This document shows positions 27,682-38,505 of a stretch of 64,000 nucleotides of DNA, in pieces. The stretch's first letter is position 1; each line of letters starts with the position of its first letter. Made by a program: the position numbers and the translations under genes. The notes under the pieces were generated by a model. It was not told where the DNA came from and did no database searches. It worked only from the letters and a program-made list of their open reading frames with translations. The DNA is taken from NCBI RefSeq assembly GCF_001039355.2, contig NW_019775840.1:62001-126000 (forward strand), read 5' to 3'. This stretch comes from Lingula anatina. Its lineage: Eukaryota > Brachiopoda > Lingulata > Lingulida > Lingulidae.

Positions 27682-29002
27682 TTATTGCTATTTCATGGTC
27701 TCACTGGTTATACGTCAGCCTACCGATACAGGGTCGCTTCTCACCTTGGTTGATGAGTCAAAAACCATACCTCAGTCCGACATAATAAAAACAACATCAA
27801 CTTCGGTTTAGCATTTTTAAAAAACGAATTTATTGAAATCTAAAAAAAACACTCAATATAGTAGAATGTATGTAGACGTAGGTAAATTAAATTTTACGAA
27901 ATTTTCAACCATTTCCCCTGTACCATATAATTGTAGGTAGATTTTAAACAAAGTCTTCAAATATAGTTGTTGAAAATACATTTTGATAAACAATATGTTG
28001 ATTTTCACATTCTACGTATTCTTGAATTTGTATCATAAGGTAATTTCCCAAAAAGATATACATAATAACTAGCTTTCCATTACAGGTTTTTCGATGCAAT
28101 TGGCAGTTATGTCACGCACTGCTGAAATGTACATACGAGGTATAATCCTAAGCTACGCTAAAAGATGCATTCTACTCTTACTCTAAACTAAAACGCTACT
28201 TCAATAATAATGCAAAGTTGATAACATTGACCATAAAATATTTGATGCTATTTTAAACAGTCTTAAAAACTAATAATCATTTATCAAGCTTCGATTGTAT
28301 ACAGGCAATTTCAGACTTACTAAAATGGACTTAGAAGAGCCCCGGTGAGTCGCCGTTAAAAGGAAGAATTAAACATAAAACAACGGGCTGGTCACGTGGC
28401 TGGTCAGAGGAGGTACCGATGTTACTTGGAAGTGATTAAAGAACCCATCACACTTGACCAATGCTCCACTTGACCGGCTGAGTGGGTCACTGACATTAAT
28501 TTCCTTGGTGAAGATCAAGACCGTTCTGTTATTGCTTTGTATTTACAACACTTATCTTTTTCTCCCATTATGTGAAATCACGATACTGGATGAATCAGAA
28601 CATTCACTGTCTAATCCAATGTGTCTTTCAAGGCTGGACCAATACAGCCTACTGGGCATTATACCAATATAGCTTATAAACTACAATTGTACACCTACAT
28701 GAGTCAATGTCCAGAAGGATTTTGAGGGCACGTGGCTGTCCCACAACGTATCAATTCTGACATGACATAATTTATGTAAGGGTAAAGCACTGGTTAGTAA
28801 ATCTGCGGTGATTTTCTTTTTTTTTTTCTTGCATGAACAAAATATCAACAAATAACAAAATTAAAAAAAAATTGTGAAAATTGTGAAAAAAAACAGAGTG
28901 CGGATATGTTACTTTTCTCTCCCCCCGTATAAGGTTCACTAAGCCACTGACTAGGATGGGGGAATTGACGCTTTTCTAAATAGACCGTTTTAAGATGCAT
29001 AG
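27682..29002. other. intergenic spacer downstream of unit C
   Basis: 27760-28470 is the shared spacer (matches 59000-61520, 36360-37080 and 16440-17290). No gene supported; A-rich stretch near 28860. Confidence 0.6.
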
Positions 29003-29337
29003 TCAAAAACAAAGAACGCCAGCGTCTTCACCGTGACTACAGTCTTCAACAGCCCAACCGTTGTGACGACATGACCCAAAATTGGATTTTGAGCCTATGC
29101 AACCGACATTGTCCAACCAAATGGTTCCTTTACCTTGCCCAAAATATGCACGTTCTACAGCAAGTGCGTTGGAATATGGAAGATTTAAGGACTTGCAGAA
29201 AATTCTGGCATCAGTGTTATCCCAGCTGTCATCGCAAACTGTTCCCCAGTCTCCATTATGGTACACTTCTACCCTACCACCGTATTTGTCATTGATATTT
29301 ATTCCAATAAGACGGTACGGGTGACTGGACACAAAAG
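29003..29337 (-). CDS. unit C SRCR exon
   Basis: 335 nt. [36 protein letters not shown], and GVLCF plus TGA. Six cysteines; open in itself, though out of frame with the shifted EGF5. Confidence 0.8.
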
Positions 29338-29582
29338 CTGGAATGTTCAAACAAAACATTTTTAAAGAGAGAGTGTTTCATTTATGATCCATTTATCTTC
29401 GCTTTATCTTTTTTGTGAGCTATATTCTGCCATATCATGACTAAATAATATTGTCCTATCATTCTGTATTTAATAAAGCAAATTTTTATTCAATTCCATT
29501 TGCGTTTGAATAACATCTCTTTCCAGACACAATCTAGCGAGTTATATCAAATTATATTTCATGTATGTTGTTTTTCGTTTAC

Positions 29583-29696
29583 CTGATTCACAATTCTTGC
29601 CTGTATATCTGGAAGGACAGCTGCAGGAATACGTGAAAGTTGCATTCCTACAAATGGCGCCATTCTGACATGGTCGGCTGCGACAATGATCTACTT
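29583..29696 (-). CDS. unit C EGF exon 6
   Basis: 114 nt, phase 1-1. EVDHCRSRPC, CQNGAIC, YSCSCPSRYTG. Closest to A EGF4 (62268-62381). Confidence 0.8.
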
Positions 29697-29860
29697 CTGT
29701 AACAAATAAGGTAATTTTTGTTATCATGTTCTTGTTACTTTCATTGTCCTTTATCACGTATGCAATTCATAAAATGCATTATCTTCATATATGGCTTTCA
29801 TCGTACAAATCCTATCTATTATAATCCAAACATGCTTGTATATTTAATTTCAAGTCTCAC

Positions 29861-29973
29861 CTTGGCGGTTAGTCCCGTAGTATATCCGGTAGAACACAAA
29901 CATCGATAAGAATTAACCATGTCAACACACGTCACACCATTCTGACAAGGACGACTGGAACATTCACCGATTT
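29861..29973 (-). pseudogene. unit C EGF exon 5 with 2-nt insertion
   Basis: 113 nt instead of 111. The paralogous GGATACTACGGGAC reads GGATATACTACGGGAC, an extra TA. The frame after GY becomes T-T-G-L-T-A-K, losing the sixth cysteine and shifting the splice phase. Confidence 0.85.
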
Positions 29974-30224
29974 CTAAAATTGCACGATATTTGGTCAAAT
30001 GAAAAAAATACCAGAATTTTTTTTATGGAAAAGAAAAAAAAAACGCACTCACTATCCACATAACACAGGTTGGTGCATTTAAAATGTCGTTTATACCAAA
30101 ACGCTATGCGCCATCTGTATGGGTCTTATAAAAATGAATATGCATGTCTTAACTTAAATCCGATTTTGTTTTACTAAAATCCGATTTTGTTTTAATCTTG
30201 CATAATTGCTATTGAATATCCTAC

Positions 30225-30338
30225 CGAGTTGGCAGTATGTTCCAGTAAAACCACGTTGGCAACTGCAGTGAAAACCGCCATAGCTGTTTCTACAGGCAGC
30301 ACCACTAGCACATGGGCTATTTAAGCATTTATTTATAT
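30225..30338 (-). CDS. unit C EGF exon 4
   Basis: 114 nt, phase 1-1. [33 protein letters not shown]. Lys replaces the Glu of the calcium consensus. Confidence 0.8.
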
Positions 30339-30641
30339 CTGGAATGAAACGAAATGGATTTGCACCTAAGACTTTATTTTGCAGTTCATTTCAATGAAAT
30401 TGCTTCGCCTTAGTTATGAAACGTATGTTTCTTGACATTTTGTACCTTTCCGTCAATGGGATTCATAGGAAAGAGGTTTTTAATGTTTTTGAAAGAAAGA
30501 CAACGAAAGCAGATGACTTGCTTGAGGTAAAGCGTACAAATTACGAATATAGAATAGATGTCTATCGTAAGTTTTCATCCAAATTAGTTCAATCTGTGAA
30601 TCGTGATGTCATAAGAAAAACCGATTTGTATAAGCACTTAC

Positions 30642-30755
30642 CGACTTCACACCTTGCGCCGTGGAATCCAGAAGTACAAGAACACCGAAACGAACCCACC
30701 AGGTCTACACACAAGGCGCCATTTTTGCATGGATGACTCAGGCAATGTTTGGTCA
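30642..30755 (-). CDS. unit C EGF exon 3
   Basis: 114 nt, phase 1-1. [30 protein letters not shown]. Matches B EGF4 (42348-42461). Confidence 0.8.
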
Positions 30756-31167
30756 CTTTGGAAAAAATAAAAACCTGATTAGATTCTATTACATAAATGT
30801 TATGGAATATATCTGAGAGATAATAAATTTTAATTTTCTGTGTGTATATTGTTTGGAATTTATGAAATTTAGCTCCTATTTGCTATGTGAAAGTAAAGCA
30901 ATACCTTCGTTGATTTTTAAATCATTGGAAAAAAATATATATAAAAAGATTCCACTGTTTTTCCACTTTCCCACCTCCTCATCACACAGATATAAAAGGG
31001 GTAACCCATTTAGAACACGTTTTTTTTTTACAAATGATTATTATCTACTGAAAAGGCAGAATTGTGATCTTTAATTTTGATCTTTAATTGTGATCTTTAC
31101 TTTTAGAATACCCGTAAAATTCGAACAATTTTAGTGCTTTTGATGAAGCTATTGGTGTAACTCTTAC

Positions 31168-31281
31168 TTGTTTCACAATTACTTCCGGTGTATCCATGAG
31201 GACAGCTACAAGAATAGGTGCTAGCATGAGTATTGCACTTGGCGCCATTTTGGCAAGGACGGCTGCTACAAAGATCTTTCT
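31168..31281 (-). CDS. unit C EGF exon 2
   Basis: 114 nt, phase 1-1. [31 protein letters not shown]. Matches B EGF3. Confidence 0.8.
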
Positions 31282-31435
31282 CTGTAATATAAAACATATC
31301 GTAGCACGTAGTTATAGAACTAGGTAATGCAACAATTTTGTGTGTTTGAGACTATAATTCTGCAAACTATCAACTTTTAAGTATTTTTTTCATTTATCAG
31401 TATTCAGTTTTTTTTTCTTAATTAAAGTATATTAC

Positions 31436-31549
31436 CAAGTTGACACAATTTGCCGGTAAAACCAGGAGGACAACTGCAGTTAAAACCATCATGGGTCTTT
31501 CGACAGGTGGCGCCCCTGGCACATGGGTTGTTCATGCATCCATTCATAT
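31436..31549 (-). CDS. unit C EGF exon 1
   Basis: 114 nt, phase 1-1. [35 protein letters not shown]. Gly replaces the Glu of the D-x-N-E-C calcium consensus. Confidence 0.8.
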
Positions 31550-31639
31550 CTGAAAATGAACAAGTATGTGTCTGTATCTTAAAATTATCAAATATTCTGT
31601 CACATTTTATGTTACAGTTCTTTGTATAGTGCAAAGTTA

Positions 31640-32220
31640 TAGACCTCAAAGTTAAGAGGTCACTCAGAATGAGAAGAGCCGAATGCAGGCTAGGCCACGA
31701 CCTAAATATGGCGGACCTACATGAAAGGAAGACCGCTTAATCATGTAATGGTCTCTCCTCCTTTCGCACGGTTCCCCACGCGTCGACCCTTGACCGGTTG
31801 CATTGAGCCTAGATTTAATTACTGTGCCCCTGCAGGGACGAAGCGTGGGAGGCGTTTGTGAGAGACCATTTCCCTATAACATAACACAGCTGAATAAATT
31901 ATTCTAGCTCTGACGTAACATAGCCTGTTTTCATTATTCCACATGTAAGTAACGCATGCACTTTACAACGAAGAAAAATAATCCATGCTTATTGGCACTG
32001 TGCGACGACTTGGACGTCATATTCAAAATTAATTAAATTGATTAAAGTGGGAAGCTAATATATTTATCTTCGAAGAGTATATTAAATAAATATATCTCAC
32101 AAGACAACTTTTTTCAGTTATACTCCTTCAACATAGTTATTTTTATAGCTTAAATGACAAACATTTTTATAGAATCAACTCCAATTTACTCATATTCATT
32201 ATATGAAGCGTAAGTTCCTG
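31640..32220. other. unrelated sequence where the membrane exon of unit C should be
   Basis: 31640-31900 is a GC-richer stretch not found in the other units (possibly an insertion). No trace of the tail or membrane codons remains on either strand. Confidence 0.5.
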
Positions 32221-32229
32221 GATGCATAC

Positions 32230-32245
32230 CTTTTCTGTCTGCCAT
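32230..32245 (-). CDS. unit C first coding exon (MADRK)
   Basis: ATGGCAGACAGAAAAG followed by GTATGC, identical in layout to B, D and E. Confidence 0.65.
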
Positions 32246-32467
32246 GTGAAATTTCTTCGAAGTTGAAGAGCTGCGCTGAAATAATAAAATGCTGTAGAGT
32301 CACAGCTGGCAAAATTACCGCATTTTTGAAACAGAAAAAAATCAAAATGAACATTTTTGCATCTACGACACAATTCACATTGTCTTTATTAAAATCACTA
32401 AAGCGGTTTGAAAAGCATTTTATCACATGTTTACGTTTCCCTGCGTTAGTATTTTATGACGTAAAAT

Positions 32468-32622
32468 GGCATCACGTGGAATGATATAAATGCAAAACAA
32501 AAGTGGCCCAAGAACACTACTTTGTAGGGCCCCTAAAACAAGTTGTGAAAGATCAGAAAGTATGTCATTTACCGAAATTTGCTGTGACCTCCCAGTGAGG
32601 TATGAACGAAGAAACGCAATGT
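32468..32622 (-). pseudogene. LINE reverse transcriptase fragment
   Basis: The minus strand reads AFLRSYLTGRSQQISVND, then about 15 residues later LGALQSSVLGPLLFCIYI, the well-known block before the RT catalytic motif in Jockey/CR1/RTE-type LINEs. Q-G is changed to Q-S, and no YxDD follows. Not present in the paralogous region of unit B, so it is an insertion. Confidence 0.8.
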
Positions 32623-33239
32623 TATGTTGCCCTTTTCCCTGTTTGTGTTGATAGTTTTATGTACATATAAATTTACACCTGGCACTGTTATCATAAATTG
32701 GGGGAAATGTGCTGGAAGTTATGTTTTTAACTGTACTTTTAAAAATAATTCAGTCCGTAAATGTAGATTTCTGAGGACTGATATATTGAGAAAGTTATGT
32801 CTCGAATTATGCTCACAATTTCAGTGTATCAAAAAAACTTCAAATGTAATTATTGTAGATTTACGTTAATGCTTAAAGCCATTTACATACAGTATAGATA
32901 GCTGCTGACCTATTTGCGGTGACAACTTTATGTTGTCTGTTAATTGCCACCTGATATATTTAAACCTATTGTGTCAAAAAAAAAAAAAAAAAAGACGTAA
33001 AGGTTAAAAGAAAAGGTAGTTTGCATTGTATGGCTGCTCTGATAAATCGCCAGACTTTACAGTTTATGTCTGATCTATATGGATCTGTTCAATCATGAGA
33101 TGATCTGGATCATACAGTGCATAAAACGCCTTGGTCATTTATGTTCAATTACGTGCCGTTTTTTTGGTAGGTTGCCGTTTTGTCACCAAAGGTAGGTTAT
33201 GACTAACTTGTTGACAGTCATGTTTTTTAACTGATACCA

Positions 33240-33500
33240 ACTGATAGCTGTGGCCCAAGGACACTGCCACGGGGCACCCCAATATATGTTAAGAAAAATC
33301 AAGCAGATTGCATTTCCTCAACAAAGTTGTTGGTGTTTAAGTGGTCGAACAGTCTAACAGCAATTACTTTTTCAATTATCTTTGAAAGAAATGAAAGGTT
33401 TGATATAGTTCTGTAATTTAGCATGATGTAAGGATTTTTTTTTTTTTTTTTTTTGGAAATGTCAAACAATGCCAGATTTCAGCGCATCCGGCAGGTGATC
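33240..33500 (-). pseudogene. second LINE reverse transcriptase fragment, internally deleted
   Basis: The minus strand reads LNYRTISNLSFLSKIIEK, VIAVRLFDHL and EEMQSA followed by a stop, then IGVPRGSVLGP only a few residues later. The RT palm region between these motifs is deleted. A T-run interrupts the 5' side (about 33428-33455). Confidence 0.8.
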
Positions 33501-34379
33501 AAATATGATAATATTTTTGTCTTGGACCGGGAATAAAATGCTTCAAATCAAACACCGATGCTAAACACACAGCGTTATAAGCAAAACAAAGCTGTTTGTA
33601 GCTTGACTAGAACGGTAGACGAGGGTGATAGCGCTGCCCCAGAAAAAATGGTGTGAATTTACTATTAAGCAGCGGTGCCGAATTTGATGTGAATTTGATT
33701 TCTATTGTTGAAGTAGAAAGATAGATGATATGTAAAAAATCAATCACCTGTTATTTCTCAAAACTGTCTCAAAATTATGAACTTTGAATAAAAAAACAGC
33801 ATAAAAATAACCATAAGCGCTCACCTGTACTTTATATTGCTGACCCGTATGTGAACGTGTTGTCTAATACCCCTGCACATTAGCAAAGGGACCAGACTAG
33901 AAAGCAAACTTTCTTATTTTCGTCATTTTCGTCATTTTCACGAGGTCAAAAATTGTATGCTGTAAAAATATGCTGTTTGTACAACACGTTATTTCAACTT
34001 TTATCTCAATTATTTATCATGAGTTCTAGGTCGTTCTCGACTAAATACCTTCGTTGGGAAGTTGTAAGTATCAAACTAGCAATATAAGAATTTATTCAAC
34101 CAATTATAAAAATCGTTTTCCTTTAGAGCAAGGTTTGATTAATGTACACAATAAACAAATAAAGAATTAGGCATAAAAATTTCAATTGAGTCACTGCACT
34201 CCGTTTAAAACTGTTTAAAAAGCTTAAACTTATTTTGACGGTTAAGAGTCTGATGTTGCTAGGTAAAAAGGTAAGAAGTGGTGATGCTGGGTGAGAAGAG
34301 TCTCCCATGATGCTATCAGTTCTTTTCTCCATAGGCATATCATTTGCTTTAAAAGTCTACTTTAAACCATATAGATACA
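33501..34379. other. 5' intron region of unit C
   Basis: Matches parts of the unit B upstream region (33540-33620 with 45235-45300; 33720-33930 with 52827-52990, on either side of the LTR element in B). No gene. Confidence 0.5.
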
Positions 34380-34525
34380 TTCACAAGGTGCACTTTCCCC
34401 TTGATATCGCATCATAATTCTTTCTAATGTGACACTGAGCACGTTTGTTGATAACAACGCGTTCGCTCCCACGCTAAAACTAAACAGCATTACTTCCTGG
34501 TTAACAAACGAGCACAGGATGTGAC
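34380..34525 (-). promoter_or_regulatory. unit C promoter element and probable 5' exon
   Basis: TACTTCCTGGTTAACAAACG (34491) gives the ETS part; the E-box is degraded to AGGATGTGA. The downstream segment matches 54957-55050 of unit B (for example GTTTGTTGANAACAA and AATGTGACACT), but the consensus donor of the other copies is lost. Confidence 0.45.
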
Positions 34526-34959
34526 TAGAAAAATGTACGAAGTTGCAAAAAGTTTGCAACAAAGATCGGTTGCTTATTTTTCTAGAAAGTGATTTACTCC
34601 AAAATCGGAGTTACATACATGTAGAAATCAGTTCCAAGAAAAATAGTACACCAGCAGCTTCACGGATGGCGGTCACATTTTTCACGACGTAGCCTCTCTG
34701 GTGGAGATAAAAAATCCCTAATAGATTTCGGTAGTTGAGGCGCCTCGGTGTACAACTATGAAACGATGCTTTTGTTATTCTTCCGTATAAGATTTATTCA
34801 GCTGAAGGTTACATATATGTTATCTCAAAAAAGCACAGTCTCTCCTCTCTCCTCTCACAGTCTACATAGCCAGGTTGTGTGACAAATGTGCAGACGTGTG
34901 GCAGTTAGCCTCTTATGTTCCGGAATATTAATGGTTTGCTTGTAAACAGTATGGGCCGA

Positions 34960-35215
34960 CAAATAAGGGTACACGACCTAATATTGGGTTCTGATCCTGT
35001 GTCGTTGACATCGTCCTACCAAATAGTTCCACTACCCTGGCCGAAATAGACTTTTGTATAGCAAGTGCGTTGGAATAAGGAAGACTTAGGAACTTGCAGA
35101 AAACTTGACCATCGGTGATATCTCATTCGTCGTCACATATGGTTCCCGAGGCTTCAGTTCAACTCTACCTCTGTATCCTCCATTGACATGTATACCAACA
35201 AGAAGTGGAAGTGTT
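34960..35215 (-). pseudogene. degenerate SRCR exon remnant
   Basis: The plus strand still carries the SRCR anti-sense pattern: TTGACATCGTCC, ACTACCCTGGCCGAAATAGA, GCAAGTGCGTTGGAATAAGG and AGACTTAGGAACTTGCAGAA, then TCGTCGTCACATATGGTTCC. Several indels destroy the frame. It is the 3' end of a lost copy between units B and C; its flank at 34740-34850 has the usual post-SRCR sequence. Confidence 0.75.
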
Positions 35216-35525
35216 ACGTCTTTGTTTTATATGCGTTGAGTCTTTGTTTTATATGTATCTTAAATTTATTTGCCAAGCGTTTGTGTTAGTTGATCCGCCT
35301 TTATATACATCTATAGCAATCCGAGTAACGTAGAGTGCAATTAAGCTCCGATAGCCATTTTTCATTCTGGCTTATTATGAAAATTCTAAGGAATTGAAAT
35401 AAATTAATAAATAATGTGAAATAGAAAGGGTGATGGTCGATTGCTTGTGGGTGAATATTAGATTAAGATGAAAATAACGTGAGGCTAAACTATCCACCTT
35501 TTACACCTTCATCGTCTCAATTATA

Positions 35526-36353
35526 CTCGCACGCAATGAAAACGCACCATCCATAAAAAGTAAGCTAATTTATTTATCTGAAAGGGGTTTTGAAATCTCA
35601 TTATAACAGGACAATGATTAGGCATTTTAGCACACATTGGCACAGCAGCACTAACAATTTTCATCGTAAGCTCTGCAAGGTAACGCCTTAAACAAGGCTG
35701 GTAGAAATCCAAAAATTACAAACCTCAGTATCTGGTATGCACATCCATTGCATCTATCACAGCCTGACAACGGCGGCGCATACTGCGGATCAGTCGCTGT
35801 ATTCGATATTGTGGAATAGCATTCCACTCATCCACAAGTGCGTCAATCAGATCCTGACGGCTGAAACACAATTTGTCTATCTTCTGCTGCCGTCGTATAC
35901 CCTCTGAAGTCCAGGACGAGGTCGGTCGCTCACAGAGCCTGTTTCATTGTGTCGTTGGACTAAACGGAGTATAGTGGAGTGCGCACAGTTCATTCTACGC
36001 GTTATTTCACAACAGACCCCCGGCACCCATACCAAAAGCTTCATGTCATTGTGCGTCATTCAAACGTCCCATAACTGTGACGTTGGTATTCAATTACCGC
36101 ATACTTTCATTGATGTATAGACAGTAGATCTTCCTATGGCTAAAGCAAACCAATACACATGTAAGCAACACGGAGAATACAAAAATTGGGCAATTTCACG
36201 GGCCTCATTCTGTCGTTGCATAACAAACAGTAAACACTATCAGTGTGTGCATATGTAAGCCATAAGTTTGATTATATAACAACATTCAGAAACTAAACTA
36301 AGCAGGATAATATATTCATGTTTTACGGGTGGTGCGTTTTCATTGCGTGCTAG
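35526..36353 (-). mobile_element. Tc1-like transposon relic (828 bp)
   Basis: Inverted ends CTCGCACGCAATGAAAACGC and GCGTTTTCATTGCGTGCTAG, flanked by TA. The minus strand holds a helix-turn-helix piece (CAHSTILRLVQRHNETGSVS, DRPRPG) at 35877-36059, and further on LIDALVDEWNAIPQ and RRRCQAVIDAMD with HTRY, the usual C-terminal end of Tc1 transposases. The catalytic DDE middle is deleted, so it is non-autonomous. The paralogous empty site is at about 5838-5853. Confidence 0.85.
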
Positions 36354-38170
36354 TATATGTTACTTGCGTCAAATATATTAAAGTACGCTCTAATAATCGT
36401 CACCTTGATGGTTATTGAGTTTAAGAACCTTAAAAACATTTTAATGCCACACTTCAGTCTGTCATAATAAAACATCAAAGTCGGTTTACTATTTTTAAAC
36501 CAATTTGATATTGTCGACATTTGCTCGCCATAGTAGTTTTTACTATATATTAATGTAGGAAAATTGAGTTTTTCTGATTTTTAAACAATTTATCTTCACA
36601 ACAAAGGTACATTCTAAGCAAAATCTTAGTAACTGAAATTACATTTAAATAAAAATAAATTGCTATTCACATTTAAATCATTTTTGAACTTGTATCATAT
36701 GGTCATTTTTTCGAGAGAGTAATGGAATTAAGTGAAGGAAAATAAGATAAATAGATATCATATATTAATAAAAGCACACCATTTCGTCTATTTGAATGTA
36801 ATTAACAGTTATGTGCATTGTTTAATCCTATGCTAAAAACTATCAAAATATACTAATACGATATTTAAAAGATTAACCATATAATTGTTTAAATAGTGCA
36901 ATTTGAAAATTGTCTTAAAAACGAATAATCAATCAAGAAGTTGAAGAGGAGTTGAAGCAGTCCTCAGGAATAGAGTAGATAACATCTCACTCAACACTAA
37001 AGTAGGATTGAAACTTAATCTGAAGGCAATATGGTTCCATTCTTTGGACAGCCTTTTGGGTCTATGCCACTCGTGTACCTGTTGATGATTGATGGTTTGT
37101 AAGTTCATTTTTAGATTTATATGTACTTTTATGTGAAATCACATCACTAGATGAAGGAAAACATGAATTCTTTCACTAGTGTAAACACATTGGAATTCTA
37201 AATAATGTCCCAGTTACGATAGCTTTGCCCCAACGCGTGATACATAAAATCCTTACCTAATATATGTAAAGGTTAATCTGGTCTTCACACCTTTAGTAAA
37301 GTTATTCGTTTGACATGACCAAGTTTTAAGTACCAGTCTCTGTAAGAATCAGAAAAATAACATAGGGGCATTGGAACATGACCCTCCCAGATTTTGTTTT
37401 CTTTTAATTTATTGTGAAGAACTATGCTAAAAACTAAGAAATTGAGCCCGAAAAGTTGCATATTTAAAATAATTTATTTTTTAGAGCGTTTTATATTTAA
37501 GCCTGAAATATTTCTCCCATATGCTTTTCTATATAAAATGTTCAGGTAACCCCATATTCACTGACAAATAACTCGTATGGCCGACGTAGTTATGTAAGAT
37601 GGCTATACAAGATGTTTACAGCATATATTCAGGTACCAAAAAATGAAATAAAATTTTTTTCAAAACACAAAATGGTTAAATTACATTAAAAACAATCAAC
37701 GCTAAAACTACGCGAAAAAGACCATCTGCGCATGCGCAGTAGCGGNAGGATATGATATTTAACAATGTCTGAAAATGAAAAATGTTTATTTATCCACATT
37801 TATGGTTTTTTAGCTCAAATATAGCTGAAATTGAAATTTTGCAATCTGGATTCCGCCATCTTGGGTGAAAATTTTTAAGTGCTGTTACCATGGCAACCGA
37901 GGGTGATTCAAACAAACCAATATCCATTATGTTGGTTTGGGGCTATAATGAATAAATACACCAATTTTCATCAAAATCTGAGAGGGTCATGTGCCACCCT
38001 ATTCTGAACCTTACAGAGACTGCTACTTAAATAAAAAACAAAATTTTAAAAATATCAATCGTTATTCATCTGACAGGAACATGGTGTCATTTTGTCTCCC
38101 CCTACATTAGGATCATTTAGCTGAAGGAGTTAACATAATTTAAAAAAAGTTATTTCCAAGATTCGCATCA
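36354..38170. other. intergenic spacer downstream of unit B
   Basis: 36360-37330 is the shared spacer. 37334-38022 is a separate inserted element. The rest leads to the SRCR stop of unit B. One undetermined base (N) at 37746. Confidence 0.6.
37334..38022. mobile_element. 689-bp inverted-repeat element in the 3' flank of unit B
   Basis: CAGTCTCTGTAAG at 37334 mirrors CTTACAGAGACTG at 38010-38022; the inverted repeat continues about 50 bp with gaps (ACATGACCCTC and GAGGGTCATGT). The paralogous flank of unit D (about 17580) lacks it. Lies 148 bp past the stop codon of B, so it may be part of the B 3' UTR. Confidence 0.75.
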
Positions 38171-38505
38171 TCAATAACAAAGAACACTAGCGTCTTCAGT
38201 GTGTCCACAGTTATGAGTCCCCCAACCTCTGTGAGTACATGATGCAATGTTGGATTCTGATCCTGTGCAACCGACATCGTCCAGCCATATAGGTCCTCTT
38301 CCTTGCCCGAAATACGCACTTTGTAGGCCAAGTGCTCTGGAATAGGAAAGACCTAAGGACTTGCAGAAAACTTTGGCATCAGTGTTATCCCAGCCGTCAT
38401 CGCAAACTGTTCCCCAGACTCCATTATGATACACTTCAACTCTGCCACCATATTTTCCATTGAATTTTGCACCGACAAGACGGTATGGGAATGTGTTCAC
38501 CAGAG
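38171..38505 (-). CDS. unit B SRCR exon (terminal, with stop)
   Basis: 335 nt. [45 protein letters not shown] and TGA. Six-cysteine SRCR in one exon. Confidence 0.92.

Larger units (their letters stand above)
29003..32245 (-). pseudogene. unit C: EGF-SRCR receptor copy without membrane exon and with a frameshift
   Basis: Exons (minus): 32230-32245, then 31436-31549, 31168-31281, 30642-30755, 30225-30338, 29861-29973, 29583-29696, 29003-29337. The ~348-nt tail/membrane exon, expected within 300 bp after the first exon, is absent; unrelated sequence lies at 31640-32220. Because exons are all phase 1, exon 1 could still join EGF1 in frame, but the product would have no membrane anchor or signal. 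EGF5 has a 2-nt insertion that shifts the frame and breaks the SRCR reading. Splice sites of all other exons are intact, so decay is recent. Could be transcribed; a functional protein is unlikely. Confidence 0.8.
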
